From Georgenia ruanii (GTDB lineage Bacteria; Actinomycetota; Actinomycetes; Actinomycetales; Actinomycetaceae): DNA of 64,000 nucleotides. The stretch's first letter is position 1; each line of letters opens with the position of its first letter. The notes below the pieces were generated by a model that saw only the letters and a list, made by a program, of their open reading frames with translations, did no database searches and was not told where the DNA came from. The stretch is from the NCBI RefSeq assembly GCF_009193175.1, contig NZ_VUKE01000012.1, positions 62,001 to 126,000 on the forward strand. The letters run 5' to 3'. The position numbers and the translations under genes were made by a program. Of this stretch, positions 19,758-27,773 are shown one piece after another.

Positions 19758-20441
19758 CTACCCGGCCCCCGGCGGCCCCTCGAGGACCGCACGCAGGGGC
19801 GCCCACGCGGCCGCACCCACCAGAACGGTAGCGACCCGCTCCGGCGCGGCAACGTAGACGGACGTGACTCCGGGCACGCCGCCGCTCAGCACCCCGCCGC
19901 CGGCGTCGTCCTCGTGCACGGCCAGGACGACGACGCCGCGGGCCACCACGCGGGCCTCGCCCGGGGAGCCGGCGGCGTCGGCGGTGGCCGCCACCAGGCT
20001 CACCCGCCGGCCCGGCTGGGCCAACCGGGCCGAGGCGGCGTCGGCGAGCGGGACGGCGGCGACGACCGTGCCCGGCGGCGCGCCCGCGGCGAGCCCGGGA
20101 CCGGCGAGCATGGCGGGCAGCAGCGGTGTGCCGGCGGGCAGGCCGACGGCGAGCGGCTGGCCGGTCGCCTCCGCGGGGGCCCGCAGCGCCTCGGGCGGGA
20201 CCACGCCGCGGGGGAGGGACCGGACGGCGACGTCCGCCGCGCTGAGCACGATGCCGGCGGCGACGTCGTCGGCCAGGACGAGCACCTGCTCGCGGGGCGG
20301 GGCGGGCGGGCGCACGGCCTCGAGCGCCGTGGCCGCCGCCAGCCCCAGGCTCAGTGCGGCGAGGGCGTGGCGACCGCGCCACAGTCCGCGCCGCAGCCGG
20401 CTGCGCAGGGAGCGGGAGGGCGGGGCGGGCGGGGTGCGCAT
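19758..20441 (-). CDS. SAF-domain protein, CpaB/RcpC-like
   Basis: A 227-residue protein with a basic N-terminus, one transmembrane anchor (HALAALSLGLAAATALEAV, about 26-44), then a SAF domain (VLADDVAAGIVLSAADVAVRSLPRGVVPPEAL...GQPLAVGLPAGTPLLPAML). This is the layout of CpaB/RcpC proteins of Flp-pilus assembly, but no pilus genes flank it, and stand-alone SAF proteins are common in actinomycetes. The C-terminal half is an Ala/Val-rich second beta domain. It is on the same strand as mscL, 134 bp upstream of it. Confidence 0.8.
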   Translation of the reverse strand: MRTPPAPPSRSLRSRLRRGLWRGRHALAALSLGLAAATALEAVRPPAPPREQVLVLADDVAAGIVLSAADVAVRSLPRGVVPPEALRAPAEATGQPLAVGLPAGTPLLPAMLAGPGLAAGAPPGTVVAAVPLADAASARLAQPGRRVSLVAATADAAGSPGEARVVARGVVVLAVHEDDAGGGVLSGGVPGVTSVYVAAPERVATVLVGAAAWAPLRAVLEGPPGAG

Positions 20442-20743
20442 CCGCCGACGCTAGGGCGCGCCGGGGCGGCGGCAGGATCGCCTCGGCCGTGCCTGTGGAC
20501 GCCAGGGTCGCAGTAGCTCCTGGCCATCCCCGGCGGCCACCGGTCTGGTCCCGTTTCGCCCATCTGCCGCTGGCTCAACACGCGCCGGCGCCTGGCACGC
20601 GATACCGCCCGGCACGGAGGCGATACGCCGTCGCGCCCCGGCCCGCCAGGCGGGTCGGCGCGCGATTCGGGCGCTGAAGTCTGGCGCGCCTCAGCTCGCT
20701 GCGGCCGGCAAGGGGCAGTCTTCGGCGACTGCCGATGGTGCGG
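20442..20743. other. Intergenic region between SAF gene and fmdB-like gene
   Basis: No coding sequence is supported. It should carry the promoter of the SAF gene (minus strand) and the end of the fmdB-like gene. The only structure noted besides the terminator hairpin is a loose repeat GCGATACCGC/GCGATACGCC around 20600-20635. Confidence 0.5.
20714..20733 (-). terminator. Hairpin after fmdB-like gene
   Basis: GGCAGTC (20714-20720) pairs perfectly with GACTGCC (20727-20733) around a 6-nt loop, 11 bp past the stop of the minus-strand fmdB-like gene. No clear U-tract follows, so it is only a candidate. Confidence 0.35.
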
Positions 20744-21082
20744 TCAGTTCGCGGCAGCCGCGGGAGCCGGCGCGGAGGTGGAGGAGCTCGACGAGCTGGA
20801 CGACGAGGCCGAGCTGGAGCTGGACGAGGCCGAGCCGGAGCTGGAGGAGGCGGAGCCGGAGCTCGACTCCTTGGCCGCCGCGGCGGGGCTGGAGGAGGCC
20901 GAGGTGGAACGGGAGTCCGTGCGGTAGAAACCCGAGCCCTTGAAGACCACGCCGACGGACGAGAAGAGCTTGCGCAGCGCGCCGCCGCACTGGTCGCACA
21001 CCGTCAGCGCCTCGTCACTGAAGGACTGCTTGATGTCGAACTCGTTGCCACAGACGGTGCAGCGGTAGGAATAGGTAGGCAC
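20744..21082 (-). CDS. FmdB-family zinc ribbon protein with Ser-rich tail
   Basis: A 112-residue protein. Residues 1-50 are an FmdB/CxxC zinc ribbon: MPTYSYRCTVCGNEFDI with CTVC, then CDQCGGALRKLFSSVGVVFKGSGFY, the family hallmark. The tail from about residue 58 is nearly all Ser, Ala and Pro and is likely disordered. GTG 21082 is the start because MPTYSYRC is the fixed family N-terminus and GGAGG precedes it. Related proteins regulate amide-utilisation genes, but most have no assigned role. It is divergent from the acylase gene. Confidence 0.9.
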   Translation of the reverse strand: MPTYSYRCTVCGNEFDIKQSFSDEALTVCDQCGGALRKLFSSVGVVFKGSGFYRTDSRSTSASSSPAAAAKESSSGSASSSSGSASSSSSSASSSSSSSSSTSAPAPAAAAN

Positions 21083-21202
21083 TCCTGAACCTCCAAGGAC
21101 TCGCGGGCGAGCGTTGGCACTCCACCACATCGAGTGCCAATCGTACTCCCGTCAACGCGCCGCACCCGGTGATGCTTCCCACCCCCGGATACGCTCGCGG
21201 AC

Positions 21203-23917
21203 GTGCAACGGATGTCTCTGCCGCGGAAGGTGACCGTCGGCGTCGTCGGGCTGGTCGTGGTGGCCCTCGTCGTCGCCGCCGGCCTGAGCATGTTCCTCGT
21301 CCGCCGGCCGCTGCCCGAGCAGGCCGGCACGCAGTCGCTCAGCATCCTCGGCTCCCGGGTCGAGGTCGTGCGTGACGCGCGCGGCGTGCCGCAGATCTAC
21401 GCCGACTCCGACGCCGACCTCATGCGGGCGCAGGGCTATGTGCACGCCCAGGACCGCTTCTTCGAGATGGACTACCGCCGCCACGTCACCGCCGGCCGGC
21501 TCTCCGAGCTCGTGGGCAAGAACGACGCGGCGCTCGCCGCCGATCAGGTGGTGCGCACCCTCGGCTGGCGGCGCGTGGCCGAGCAGGAGTGGGAGCAGCT
21601 CGACCAGGGCACCAAGGACCTCTACGCCGCTTACGCCGACGGCGTGAACGCCTACCTGCGCGGGCGGGAGGCGTCGGAGCTCGGGGTGGAGTACACGGTG
21701 CTGGGCACGAGCATCACCCTCAGGGACATCGCGCCGTGGGACCCGGTGGACTCCGTCGCCTGGCTCAAGGCCATGGCGTGGGACCTCAGCCAGAACTTCA
21801 ACGCCGAGGTGGGGCGGGCCGCGGCGCTGCGTCCGCTGGGCGAGGACGTCGGCCGGGTCGAGCAGCTCTACCCGGACTACCCGTACGACCTCAACCCGCC
21901 CATCATCGACAACGCGCCGGCTCCCGCCGGGCGCGCGGCCCCCGCGGCGGGGTCGGCCACGTCAGGCCCGGCCGCCGCGTCAGGCCCGGCCGCCGCGTCA
22001 GGCCCGGCCGCCGCGTCAGGCCCGGCCGGCGCCTCGGCGGCCCCGGCCGGCGTGCCCGAGGCCGGGCGCGGCGCCACCCTGGCGCTCGCCCACGCCGCCA
22101 CGGCGCTGGACGCCGTGCCCACGCTGCTCGGCGAGGGCGACAACATCGGCTCCAACTCCTTCGTGGTCAGCGGCCAGCACACCGCCTCCGGCAAGCCGCT
22201 GCTCGCCAACGACCCCCACCTCGCCCTCAGCGCGCCGGGCGTGTGGTACCAGGTGGGCCTGCACTGCACCGAGAAGCGGCCGGACTGCACCTTCGACGTC
22301 GCCGGCTTCAGCTTCTCCGGCATGCCGGGCATCGTCATCGGCCAGAACGCCGACCTCGCCTGGGGCCTGACCAACCAGGGCACCGACGTCATGGACCTCA
22401 CCCTCGAGCGCATCTACGAGGACGGCACCTACCTGCGCGACGGCGCGCGGGTGCCCCTCGAGCAGCGGCGCGAGACCATCGAGGTCAACGGCGGCGACCC
22501 GGTCACCCTCACGGTCAGCAGCACCGCGCACGGCCCCATCGTCTCCGAGGTGCTCCCGAGCACGGGCGTGGCCGGCACCGTGCCGGTCCCCGAGGGGGCC
22601 CCGCCGGCCGGGTTCTCCGGCTACGCCGTCGCCCTGCAGTGGACGGCGCTCACGCCCGGGCGGACGGCGGAGGCCGTCCTCGCCCTCGACCGGGCCGCCA
22701 CCCCCGACGACGTCGCCGCCGCGGCGGCCCTCCTCGACGCGCCCGCGCAGAACATCCTTTACGCCACCGCCGCCGGCGACATCGGCTACCAGTCCTCCGG
22801 CCGCACCCCGGTGCGCGCGGTGGTGCCGGACGCACCGGTGCCCTCCGACGGGTCCTGGCCCCGGCCGGGCTGGGACTCCCGCTACGACTGGCAGGGCTTC
22901 GTCGCCCCGCAGGACATGCCGGCCGAGCGCAACCCCGCCGCCGGGTTCATCGTCGCCGCCAACCAGGCGGTGACCGCCCGCGGCCAGGGGCCCTTCCTCA
23001 CCACCGACTGGGACGAGGGCTACCGCGCGGGCCGCATCCGCGCGCTGATCGAGCGGCGCCTGGACGAGGGCAAGACGTTCGACGTCGCCGCGATGAACGC
23101 CATCATGACCGACGACGCCAGCCCCTTCGGCCCGGTGCTCGTCCCGGCGCTGCTCCAGGTCGACGTCGACGACGACTTCGTCGCCCAGGCCGTCGACGAG
23201 CTGCGCAGCTGGTCCGCCGCGGGCTTCCCGACCGACACCGACTCCGCGGGCGCCGCCTACTTCAACGCCGTGTGGTCGGCGCTGCTGCAGCTGACCTTCG
23301 CCGACGACCTGCCGGCGTCCCAGGCCCCCGACGGCGGGGCGCGGTGGCTGCGGGTGGTCCAGATCCTGCTCGAGGACCCGCAGAACCCCTGGTGGGACGA
23401 CCGCACGACGGTCAACGTCGTCGAGGGCCGCGACGAGATCCTGCGTCAGGCGCTGGTCTCGGCCCGCCACCAGCTGACCAACTCGATGGGCAAGAACCCC
23501 CGGGACTGGACGTGGGGCCGCGTGCACCAGCTGCGCCTGGAGCACCCGGTGCTCGGCGGGCCCACGGTGCCCGAGCCGGTGCGCCGGCTGGTCAACCCGG
23601 CACCCATCGGCGTGCCGGGCGGCAGCGCGGTGGTCAACGCCATGGGCTACAACGCCGCCGCCCGCGACGAGCTCGGCCGGCCGGACTTCACCGTGACCGC
23701 CGGGCCGTCGATGCGGATGGTCGTGGACCTCGCCGACCGGGACGCCTCGACCTGGGTCGCCGGGCCGGGCAACTCCGGGCACCCCGGGTCGCCGCACTAC
23801 ACCGACCAGCTGCGCGCCTGGGCGCGCGGGGAGACCTTCCCCTGGGCGTTCGGCCGGGACGCCGTGGAGAAGGCGGCCACCGAGACGCTCACGCTGCGGC
23901 CCCCGGCGAACCAGTAG
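21203..23917 (+). CDS. Penicillin acylase family (Ntn) hydrolase
   Basis: A 904-residue pro-enzyme of the penicillin amidase family, which cleaves amide bonds such as acyl-homoserine lactones, beta-lactam side chains or peptides. One N-terminal transmembrane segment (about 12-34) anchors or exports it. The alpha chain has GYVHAQDRFFEMDYRRHVTAGRLSEL. Autocleavage should occur before Ser317 in GEGDNIGSNSFVVSG, which becomes the N-terminal nucleophile of the beta chain. Later motifs GMPGIVIGQNADLAWGLTNQGTDVMDL and the Asn-containing PGNSGHPGSPHYTDQ fit. A Gly/Pro/Ala/Ser repeat lies in the linker before the cleavage site. Start is GTG 21203 or ATG 21212. The substrate is unknown. Confidence 0.9.
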   Translation: MQRMSLPRKVTVGVVGLVVVALVVAAGLSMFLVRRPLPEQAGTQSLSILGSRVEVVRDARGVPQIYADSDADLMRAQGYVHAQDRFFEMDYRRHVTAGRLSELVGKNDAALAADQVVRTLGWRRVAEQEWEQLDQGTKDLYAAYADGVNAYLRGREASELGVEYTVLGTSITLRDIAPWDPVDSVAWLKAMAWDLSQNFNAEVGRAAALRPLGEDVGRVEQLYPDYPYDLNPPIIDNAPAPAGRAAPAAGSATSGPAAASGPAAASGPAAASGPAGASAAPAGVPEAGRGATLALAHAATALDAVPTLLGEGDNIGSNSFVVSGQHTASGKPLLANDPHLALSAPGVWYQVGLHCTEKRPDCTFDVAGFSFSGMPGIVIGQNADLAWGLTNQGTDVMDLTLERIYEDGTYLRDGARVPLEQRRETIEVNGGDPVTLTVSSTAHGPIVSEVLPSTGVAGTVPVPEGAPPAGFSGYAVALQWTALTPGRTAEAVLALDRAATPDDVAAAAALLDAPAQNILYATAAGDIGYQSSGRTPVRAVVPDAPVPSDGSWPRPGWDSRYDWQGFVAPQDMPAERNPAAGFIVAANQAVTARGQGPFLTTDWDEGYRAGRIRALIERRLDEGKTFDVAAMNAIMTDDASPFGPVLVPALLQVDVDDDFVAQAVDELRSWSAAGFPTDTDSAGAAYFNAVWSALLQLTFADDLPASQAPDGGARWLRVVQILLEDPQNPWWDDRTTVNVVEGRDEILRQALVSARHQLTNSMGKNPRDWTWGRVHQLRLEHPVLGGPTVPEPVRRLVNPAPIGVPGGSAVVNAMGYNAAARDELGRPDFTVTAGPSMRMVVDLADRDASTWVAGPGNSGHPGSPHYTDQLRAWARGETFPWAFGRDAVEKAATETLTLRPPANQ
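21961..22032 (+). repeat. Four 18-bp tandem repeats inside the acylase gene
   Basis: Four 18-bp units based on GTCAGGCCCGGCCGCCGC, the last with one change, encode SGPAAA-type hexapeptides (about residues 254-277) in the spacer between alpha and beta chains. The whole-codon unit length lets copy number vary without a frameshift. Confidence 0.85.
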
Positions 23918-23962
23918 CCGGACCGACGGGTCGGTGCGAACACCTGGCCCCGGGCGTCCGGC

Positions 23963-24661
23963 TCAGCGGTCGGTGGCGTCGTCCTCGAGCGAGGCCACCT
24001 CGTCCGCCTGCTCGGCCAGCGCCTCGGTCTGGAAGACGGACTTCTCCAGCAGGAACCACTCCTCGGGGGTCATCACGGCCGTCACGGGCGCGTCGTGCCC
24101 CGCCTGGGGCAGCAGCACGTCGCGGACGAGCTCCTCGCCGTAGACCATCGCGAAGATCGGGGTGCCCGGGCGGGCGTGGCGCAGCACCCGGTCGTACCAG
24201 CCGCCGCCCTGCCCGAGCCGGGTCCCCGCGGCGTCGATCGCCAGGGCGGGGGCGATGACGACGTCGGCCTGGGCGATCGCCTCGGCCGGCAGCACCTCGC
24301 CCGAGGGCTCCGGCGGGCGGCCCGGCGCGCGGACCTGCAGGTCGTCCGGGCCTTGGTAGACCCCCCAGGTGCGGGCCAGGCCCGGGCCGAGCACGGGCAG
24401 CAGCACCCGGATCCCGGCGCGGCGCAGCGCCTCGAGCACCTCCAGGCTGTTCGGCTCGCTGCCCTGGGAGACGTAGGCCGCCACGCACCGGGCGTCGCCG
24501 ACCGCCTCGAGCGCGTGGTCGGCGAAGGCCCGGGCGGCCGCCAGCCGCTCCTTCTCCGGCCGCTGGGCGCGGGCCTCGCGCACCAGCTGGCGGAGCATCT
24601 GCTTGGCGTCCTCCGCCTCGTAACCATCGGTGCGGGGCAGGGAGAGCTGCGGACGCTGCAT
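23963..24661 (-). CDS. 5-formyltetrahydrofolate cyclo-ligase
   Basis: A 232-residue enzyme that converts 5-formyl-THF to 5,10-methenyl-THF with ATP. The family signature GTRLGQGGGWYDRVL is present (canonical GxRLGxGGGYYDR), as is the N-terminal KQMLRQLVREARAQRP and the AAYVSQGSEPNSLEVL segment. ATG 24661 is chosen because it gives the normal N-terminus; the frame is open further upstream without similarity. It is divergent from galU, a common actinobacterial arrangement, and convergent with the acylase gene. The C-terminal extension of about 45 residues past MTPEEW is charged. Confidence 0.92.
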   Translation of the reverse strand: MQRPQLSLPRTDGYEAEDAKQMLRQLVREARAQRPEKERLAAARAFADHALEAVGDARCVAAYVSQGSEPNSLEVLEALRRAGIRVLLPVLGPGLARTWGVYQGPDDLQVRAPGRPPEPSGEVLPAEAIAQADVVIAPALAIDAAGTRLGQGGGWYDRVLRHARPGTPIFAMVYGEELVRDVLLPQAGHDAPVTAVMTPEEWFLLEKSVFQTEALAEQADEVASLEDDATDR

Positions 24662-24800
24662 GCGGCCAGTTTCCCAGCCGGTCCCGCGACCGACGCTCGA
24701 ACGGCTGGCATTCCGCCCGGAGCGGACAACCTTGACGGCGCCACGCCACGACCGCCGTCCGCAGCGCGCGCCCGGGCGCCAGGCCGATAATGTCGGCCCC

Positions 24801-25817
24801 ATGGCAGCCAACACCTCGCCCACGTCCGTGCCCGTTCGGAAGGCGGTGGTCCCGGTCGCCGGACTGGGTACCCGCTTCGTCCCTGCCACCAAGGCCATCC
24901 CCAAGGAGATGCTCCCAGTGGTGGACAAGCCGGCGATCCAGTACGTCGTGGAGGAGATCGCCGCCGCCGGCATCGACGACGCCGTCATGGTCACCGGCCG
25001 CGGCAAGGGCGCCATCGAGGACCACTTCGACGCCGCCCCCGAGCTCGAAAGCAAGCTGGAGGCGAAGGGCGACGACGCGCGCCTGGCCGCGGTGCAGGCC
25101 TCCACCGGCCTCGCGCACCTGCACTTCGTGCGCCAGGGCGAGCCCAAGGGGCTCGGCCACGCCGTCCTGCAGGGCAAGGACCACGTGGCCGGGGAGCCCT
25201 TCGCCGTCCTGCTGGGCGACGACCTCATCGACGCGCGCGAGACCCTGCTCCAGGACATGATCGCCGTGCGCGAGCGGCTCGGCGGGTCCGTCATCGCCCT
25301 GCTCGAGGTCGACCCGGCCCAGATCAACCTCTACGGCTGCGCCGCGGTCGAGCCGGTCGCCGGCGCCGCCGGTATCGGCTCCCTCGGTGAGGGCGACGTC
25401 GTCCAGGTCACCGAGCTCGTCGAGAAGCCCGCGGTGGAGGAGGCCCCGTCCAACCTCGCCGTCATCGGCCGCTACGTGCTGGACCCGGCCGTCTTCGCCG
25501 TGCTCGAGCAGACGCCCCCCGGCCGCGGCGGCGAGATCCAGCTGACCGACGCGCTGCAGACCCTCGCCCGCATGGACCCGGCCGAGGGCGGCGGGGTCTA
25601 CGGGGTGGTCTTCCGCGGCCGCCGGTACGACACCGGCGACAAGCTCGACTACCTCAAGGCCGTGGTGCGCCTCGCCGTCGACCGCGAGGACCTCGGCCCG
25701 GACTTCGGCGCCTGGCTGGAGACCTTCGTCGCCGGGCGCCGCGTGGAGCTCGGGTCCGACGCCGGCGCCGCCGGGCGCGCCGCCGAGCCGAGCCCGGGCA
25801 CGCCGAGCGCCCGGTGA
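24801..25817 (+). CDS. galU: UTP-glucose-1-phosphate uridylyltransferase
   Basis: A 338-residue nucleotidyltransferase that makes UDP-glucose from UTP and glucose-1-phosphate for cell-envelope sugars. The N-terminus has VRKAVVPVAGLGTRFVPATK with the GLGTR nucleotide loop, then PKEMLPVVDKPAIQYVVEE. LGDDLIDA supplies the metal-site Asp, and VTELVEKPAVEEAPSNLAVIGRYVL is the sugar-site segment. Start ATG 24801 is set by similarity. Its stop overlaps the next gene by 4 bp (GTGA), so it heads a translationally coupled galU-glp-rimJ operon. Confidence 0.95.
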   Translation: MAANTSPTSVPVRKAVVPVAGLGTRFVPATKAIPKEMLPVVDKPAIQYVVEEIAAAGIDDAVMVTGRGKGAIEDHFDAAPELESKLEAKGDDARLAAVQASTGLAHLHFVRQGEPKGLGHAVLQGKDHVAGEPFAVLLGDDLIDARETLLQDMIAVRERLGGSVIALLEVDPAQINLYGCAAVEPVAGAAGIGSLGEGDVVQVTELVEKPAVEEAPSNLAVIGRYVLDPAVFAVLEQTPPGRGGEIQLTDALQTLARMDPAEGGGVYGVVFRGRRYDTGDKLDYLKAVVRLAVDREDLGPDFGAWLETFVAGRRVELGSDAGAAGRAAEPSPGTPSAR

Positions 25818-27028
25818 GAACGGTCCAGGAGCACCTCGCCGCGTGCCTGGCGGCCGTGGGACCGCTGCCGCCGCTGGACGTGGTGCTCCCCGACGCCGTC
25901 GGCTGCATCCTCGCCGAGGACGTCGTGGCCGGCGAGGACCTGCCCGTGGCGGACCTCGCCGGCCTCGACGGGTACGCGGTGCGCGCCGCCGACGTCGCCG
26001 AGGCCCGGCCGGACCGGCCGGTCACCCTGCACGTGACGGACGAGCTGCGCGCCGGGCAGGTCGACCATCTGCGGCTGGTGAGCCACGCCGCGGTGCGCAT
26101 CGCGTCCGGTGCGCCCATGCCGGTGGAGGCCGACGCCGTCGTGCCGGTGGAGCAGACCGACTTCGGCACCGCCGAGGTGGCGGTGCGCACCGCCGTCGTC
26201 GGCGGCGAGAACGTGCGCCGGCGCGCCGAGGACCTGCGCGCCGGGGAGGTGGTGCTGCCCGCGGGGGAGCGGGTCGGCGCGCGGCAGGTGGCCCTGCTGG
26301 CCGCCGTCGGCCGGGGGCGGGTCAGCGTGCACCCGCGCCCCCGGGTGGTCATCGTCTCCGTCGGCGACGAGCTGGTCGAGCCGGGCCGCCCGGCCCAGCC
26401 CGGCCAGGTGTTCGACGCCAACGGCCACGCCCTGGCCACCGCCGTCCAGGACGCCGGGGCGGCGACGTTCCGGGTGGCGGCGGTGCCCGACGAACGGCGC
26501 GCGCTGCGCGAGACGCTCGAGGACCAGCTGGTGCGCGCCGACCTGGTCATCACCACCGGCGGGCTGAGCTACGGCGCGAACGACACCGTCAAGGAGGTCC
26601 TCGCGCCGCTGGGCACGGTGCGGTTCGACAACGTCGCCATGTGGCCCGGGCGCCAGCTCGGCGTCGGGCACATCGGCGACGGCACCCCGATCTTCTGCCT
26701 GCCGGGCGACCCGGTGTCGGTGCAGGTGGCGTTCGAGGCGTTCGTGCGCCCGGCGCTGCGCGCCATGGCCGGCTACGCCGAGCTGTACCGGCCCTCGGTG
26801 GCGGCCGCGGTCACCGGCGGCTGGTACTCGCCCTACGGTCGGCGCGAGTTCGTGCGCGCCCACGTGACCGGGACGCCCGCCGAGGGCTACCGGGCCGAGC
26901 CGGTCGGGGCGCCGGCGTCGCTGCTGCTGTCCGCGCTCGCCCGGTCCAACGCCTTCGCCGTCGTGCCCGAGGACGTCACCGACGTGCGGGCCGGCGACCG
27001 GCTGCACTGCCTCCTGCTGGACTCGTGA
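25814..27028 (+). CDS. Gephyrin-like Glp / MoeA-type molybdopterin molybdotransferase
   Basis: A 404-residue MoeA-fold protein: the MoeA N-terminal part (ASGAPMPVEADAVVPVEQTDF), the MoCF domain (GQVFDANGHAL, TTGGLSYGANDTVKEVL) and the C-terminal barrel (FVRAHVTGTP). By name it would insert molybdate into molybdopterin. Its place between galU and rimJ, one gene before a GlpR/SepX protein, matches the Corynebacterium locus where this paralogue (Glp) binds FtsZ and acts in cell division with GlpR. I favour the Glp role, but a molybdenum cofactor role is not excluded. GTG 25814 overlaps galU; the stop overlaps rimJ. Confidence 0.88.
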   Translation: MRTVQEHLAACLAAVGPLPPLDVVLPDAVGCILAEDVVAGEDLPVADLAGLDGYAVRAADVAEARPDRPVTLHVTDELRAGQVDHLRLVSHAAVRIASGAPMPVEADAVVPVEQTDFGTAEVAVRTAVVGGENVRRRAEDLRAGEVVLPAGERVGARQVALLAAVGRGRVSVHPRPRVVIVSVGDELVEPGRPAQPGQVFDANGHALATAVQDAGAATFRVAAVPDERRALRETLEDQLVRADLVITTGGLSYGANDTVKEVLAPLGTVRFDNVAMWPGRQLGVGHIGDGTPIFCLPGDPVSVQVAFEAFVRPALRAMAGYAELYRPSVAAAVTGGWYSPYGRREFVRAHVTGTPAEGYRAEPVGAPASLLLSALARSNAFAVVPEDVTDVRAGDRLHCLLLDS

Positions 27029-27639
27029 GCGCCGACGCCTGGCCGCTGCGCTGGCCGCTCACCCTCGCCGAGGACCGGCTCGTGCTGCGCCCGCTGCGGC
27101 GCCGCGACCGCGACGCCTGGGACCGGCTGCGCCGGCAGAACGCCGCCTGGCTCGAGCGCTGGGAGGCCACCTCGCCCAGCGGGGCGCCGCCGACGTCGTT
27201 CGGGGGGTACGTGCGGGCGCTGAACCGCCAGGCCCGGGAGGGCCGGTCGCTGCCGTTCGCCGTCGAGCTCGACGGCGAGATGGTGGGCCAGCTGACGGTC
27301 TCCTCCATCACGCGCGGCTCCTTCTGCTCGGCGTCGATCGGGTACTGGGTGAGCCGGCACGTGGCCGGGCGCGGCGTCATGCCGACGGCGGTGGCCATGG
27401 CCTGCGACTACTGCTGGTTCGAGGCGGGGCTGCACCGCATCGAGATCAACATCCGGCCGGAGAACCACGCCTCCCGGCGGGTGGTGGAGAAGCTCGGTTT
27501 CCGCGACGAGGGGCTGCGGCTGCGGTTCCTTCACATCCAGGGCGACTGGCGCGACCATCGCTCCTACGCCCTGACCGCCGAGGAGGTCCCCGGCGGGCTG
27601 CTGCGCCGCTGGCGCGAGCAGGGCGGCGGGGTCCGGTAG
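27025..27639 (+). CDS. rimJ: RimJ-type GNAT N-acetyltransferase
   Basis: A 204-residue GNAT protein. LRPLRRRDRDAWDRLRRQNAAWLERWEATSP is the typical opening, ASIGYWVSRHVAGRGVMPTAVAMA contains the acetyl-CoA loop R/Q-x-x-G-x-G/A, and RIEINIRPENHASRRVVEKLGFRDEGL is the RimJ-type C-terminal signature. GTG 27025 overlaps the glp stop, so it is translationally coupled. The family acetylates N-termini such as that of ribosomal protein S5. Its constant place in galU-glp-rimJ-glpR blocks is known, but its part in division is not. Confidence 0.9.
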   Translation: MSADAWPLRWPLTLAEDRLVLRPLRRRDRDAWDRLRRQNAAWLERWEATSPSGAPPTSFGGYVRALNRQAREGRSLPFAVELDGEMVGQLTVSSITRGSFCSASIGYWVSRHVAGRGVMPTAVAMACDYCWFEAGLHRIEINIRPENHASRRVVEKLGFRDEGLRLRFLHIQGDWRDHRSYALTAEEVPGGLLRRWREQGGGVR

Positions 27640-27706
27640 GGGGGCCCGTGCCCTATCACCGAAGCCCCTGGTCAGCACGCCGGGAGGGTTGGGGCGCGGT
27701 CGTGCC

Positions 27707-27745
27707 CGAAACGTAAGCAGACACGCCGGAATAGGTCACGTTTCG
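27707..27745. promoter_or_regulatory. Perfect 8-bp inverted repeat upstream of glpR/sepX
   Basis: CGAAACGT (27707-27714) and ACGTTTCG (27738-27745) are exact reverse complements, 23 bp apart, ending 28 bp before the glpR/sepX start. It may be a regulator site or a 5' hairpin. It stands out in a GC-rich background because of its AAACG/CGTTT arms. Confidence 0.35.
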
Positions 27746-27773
27746 CGCGGTGCGGCGCGCCTAGCGTTGGACC

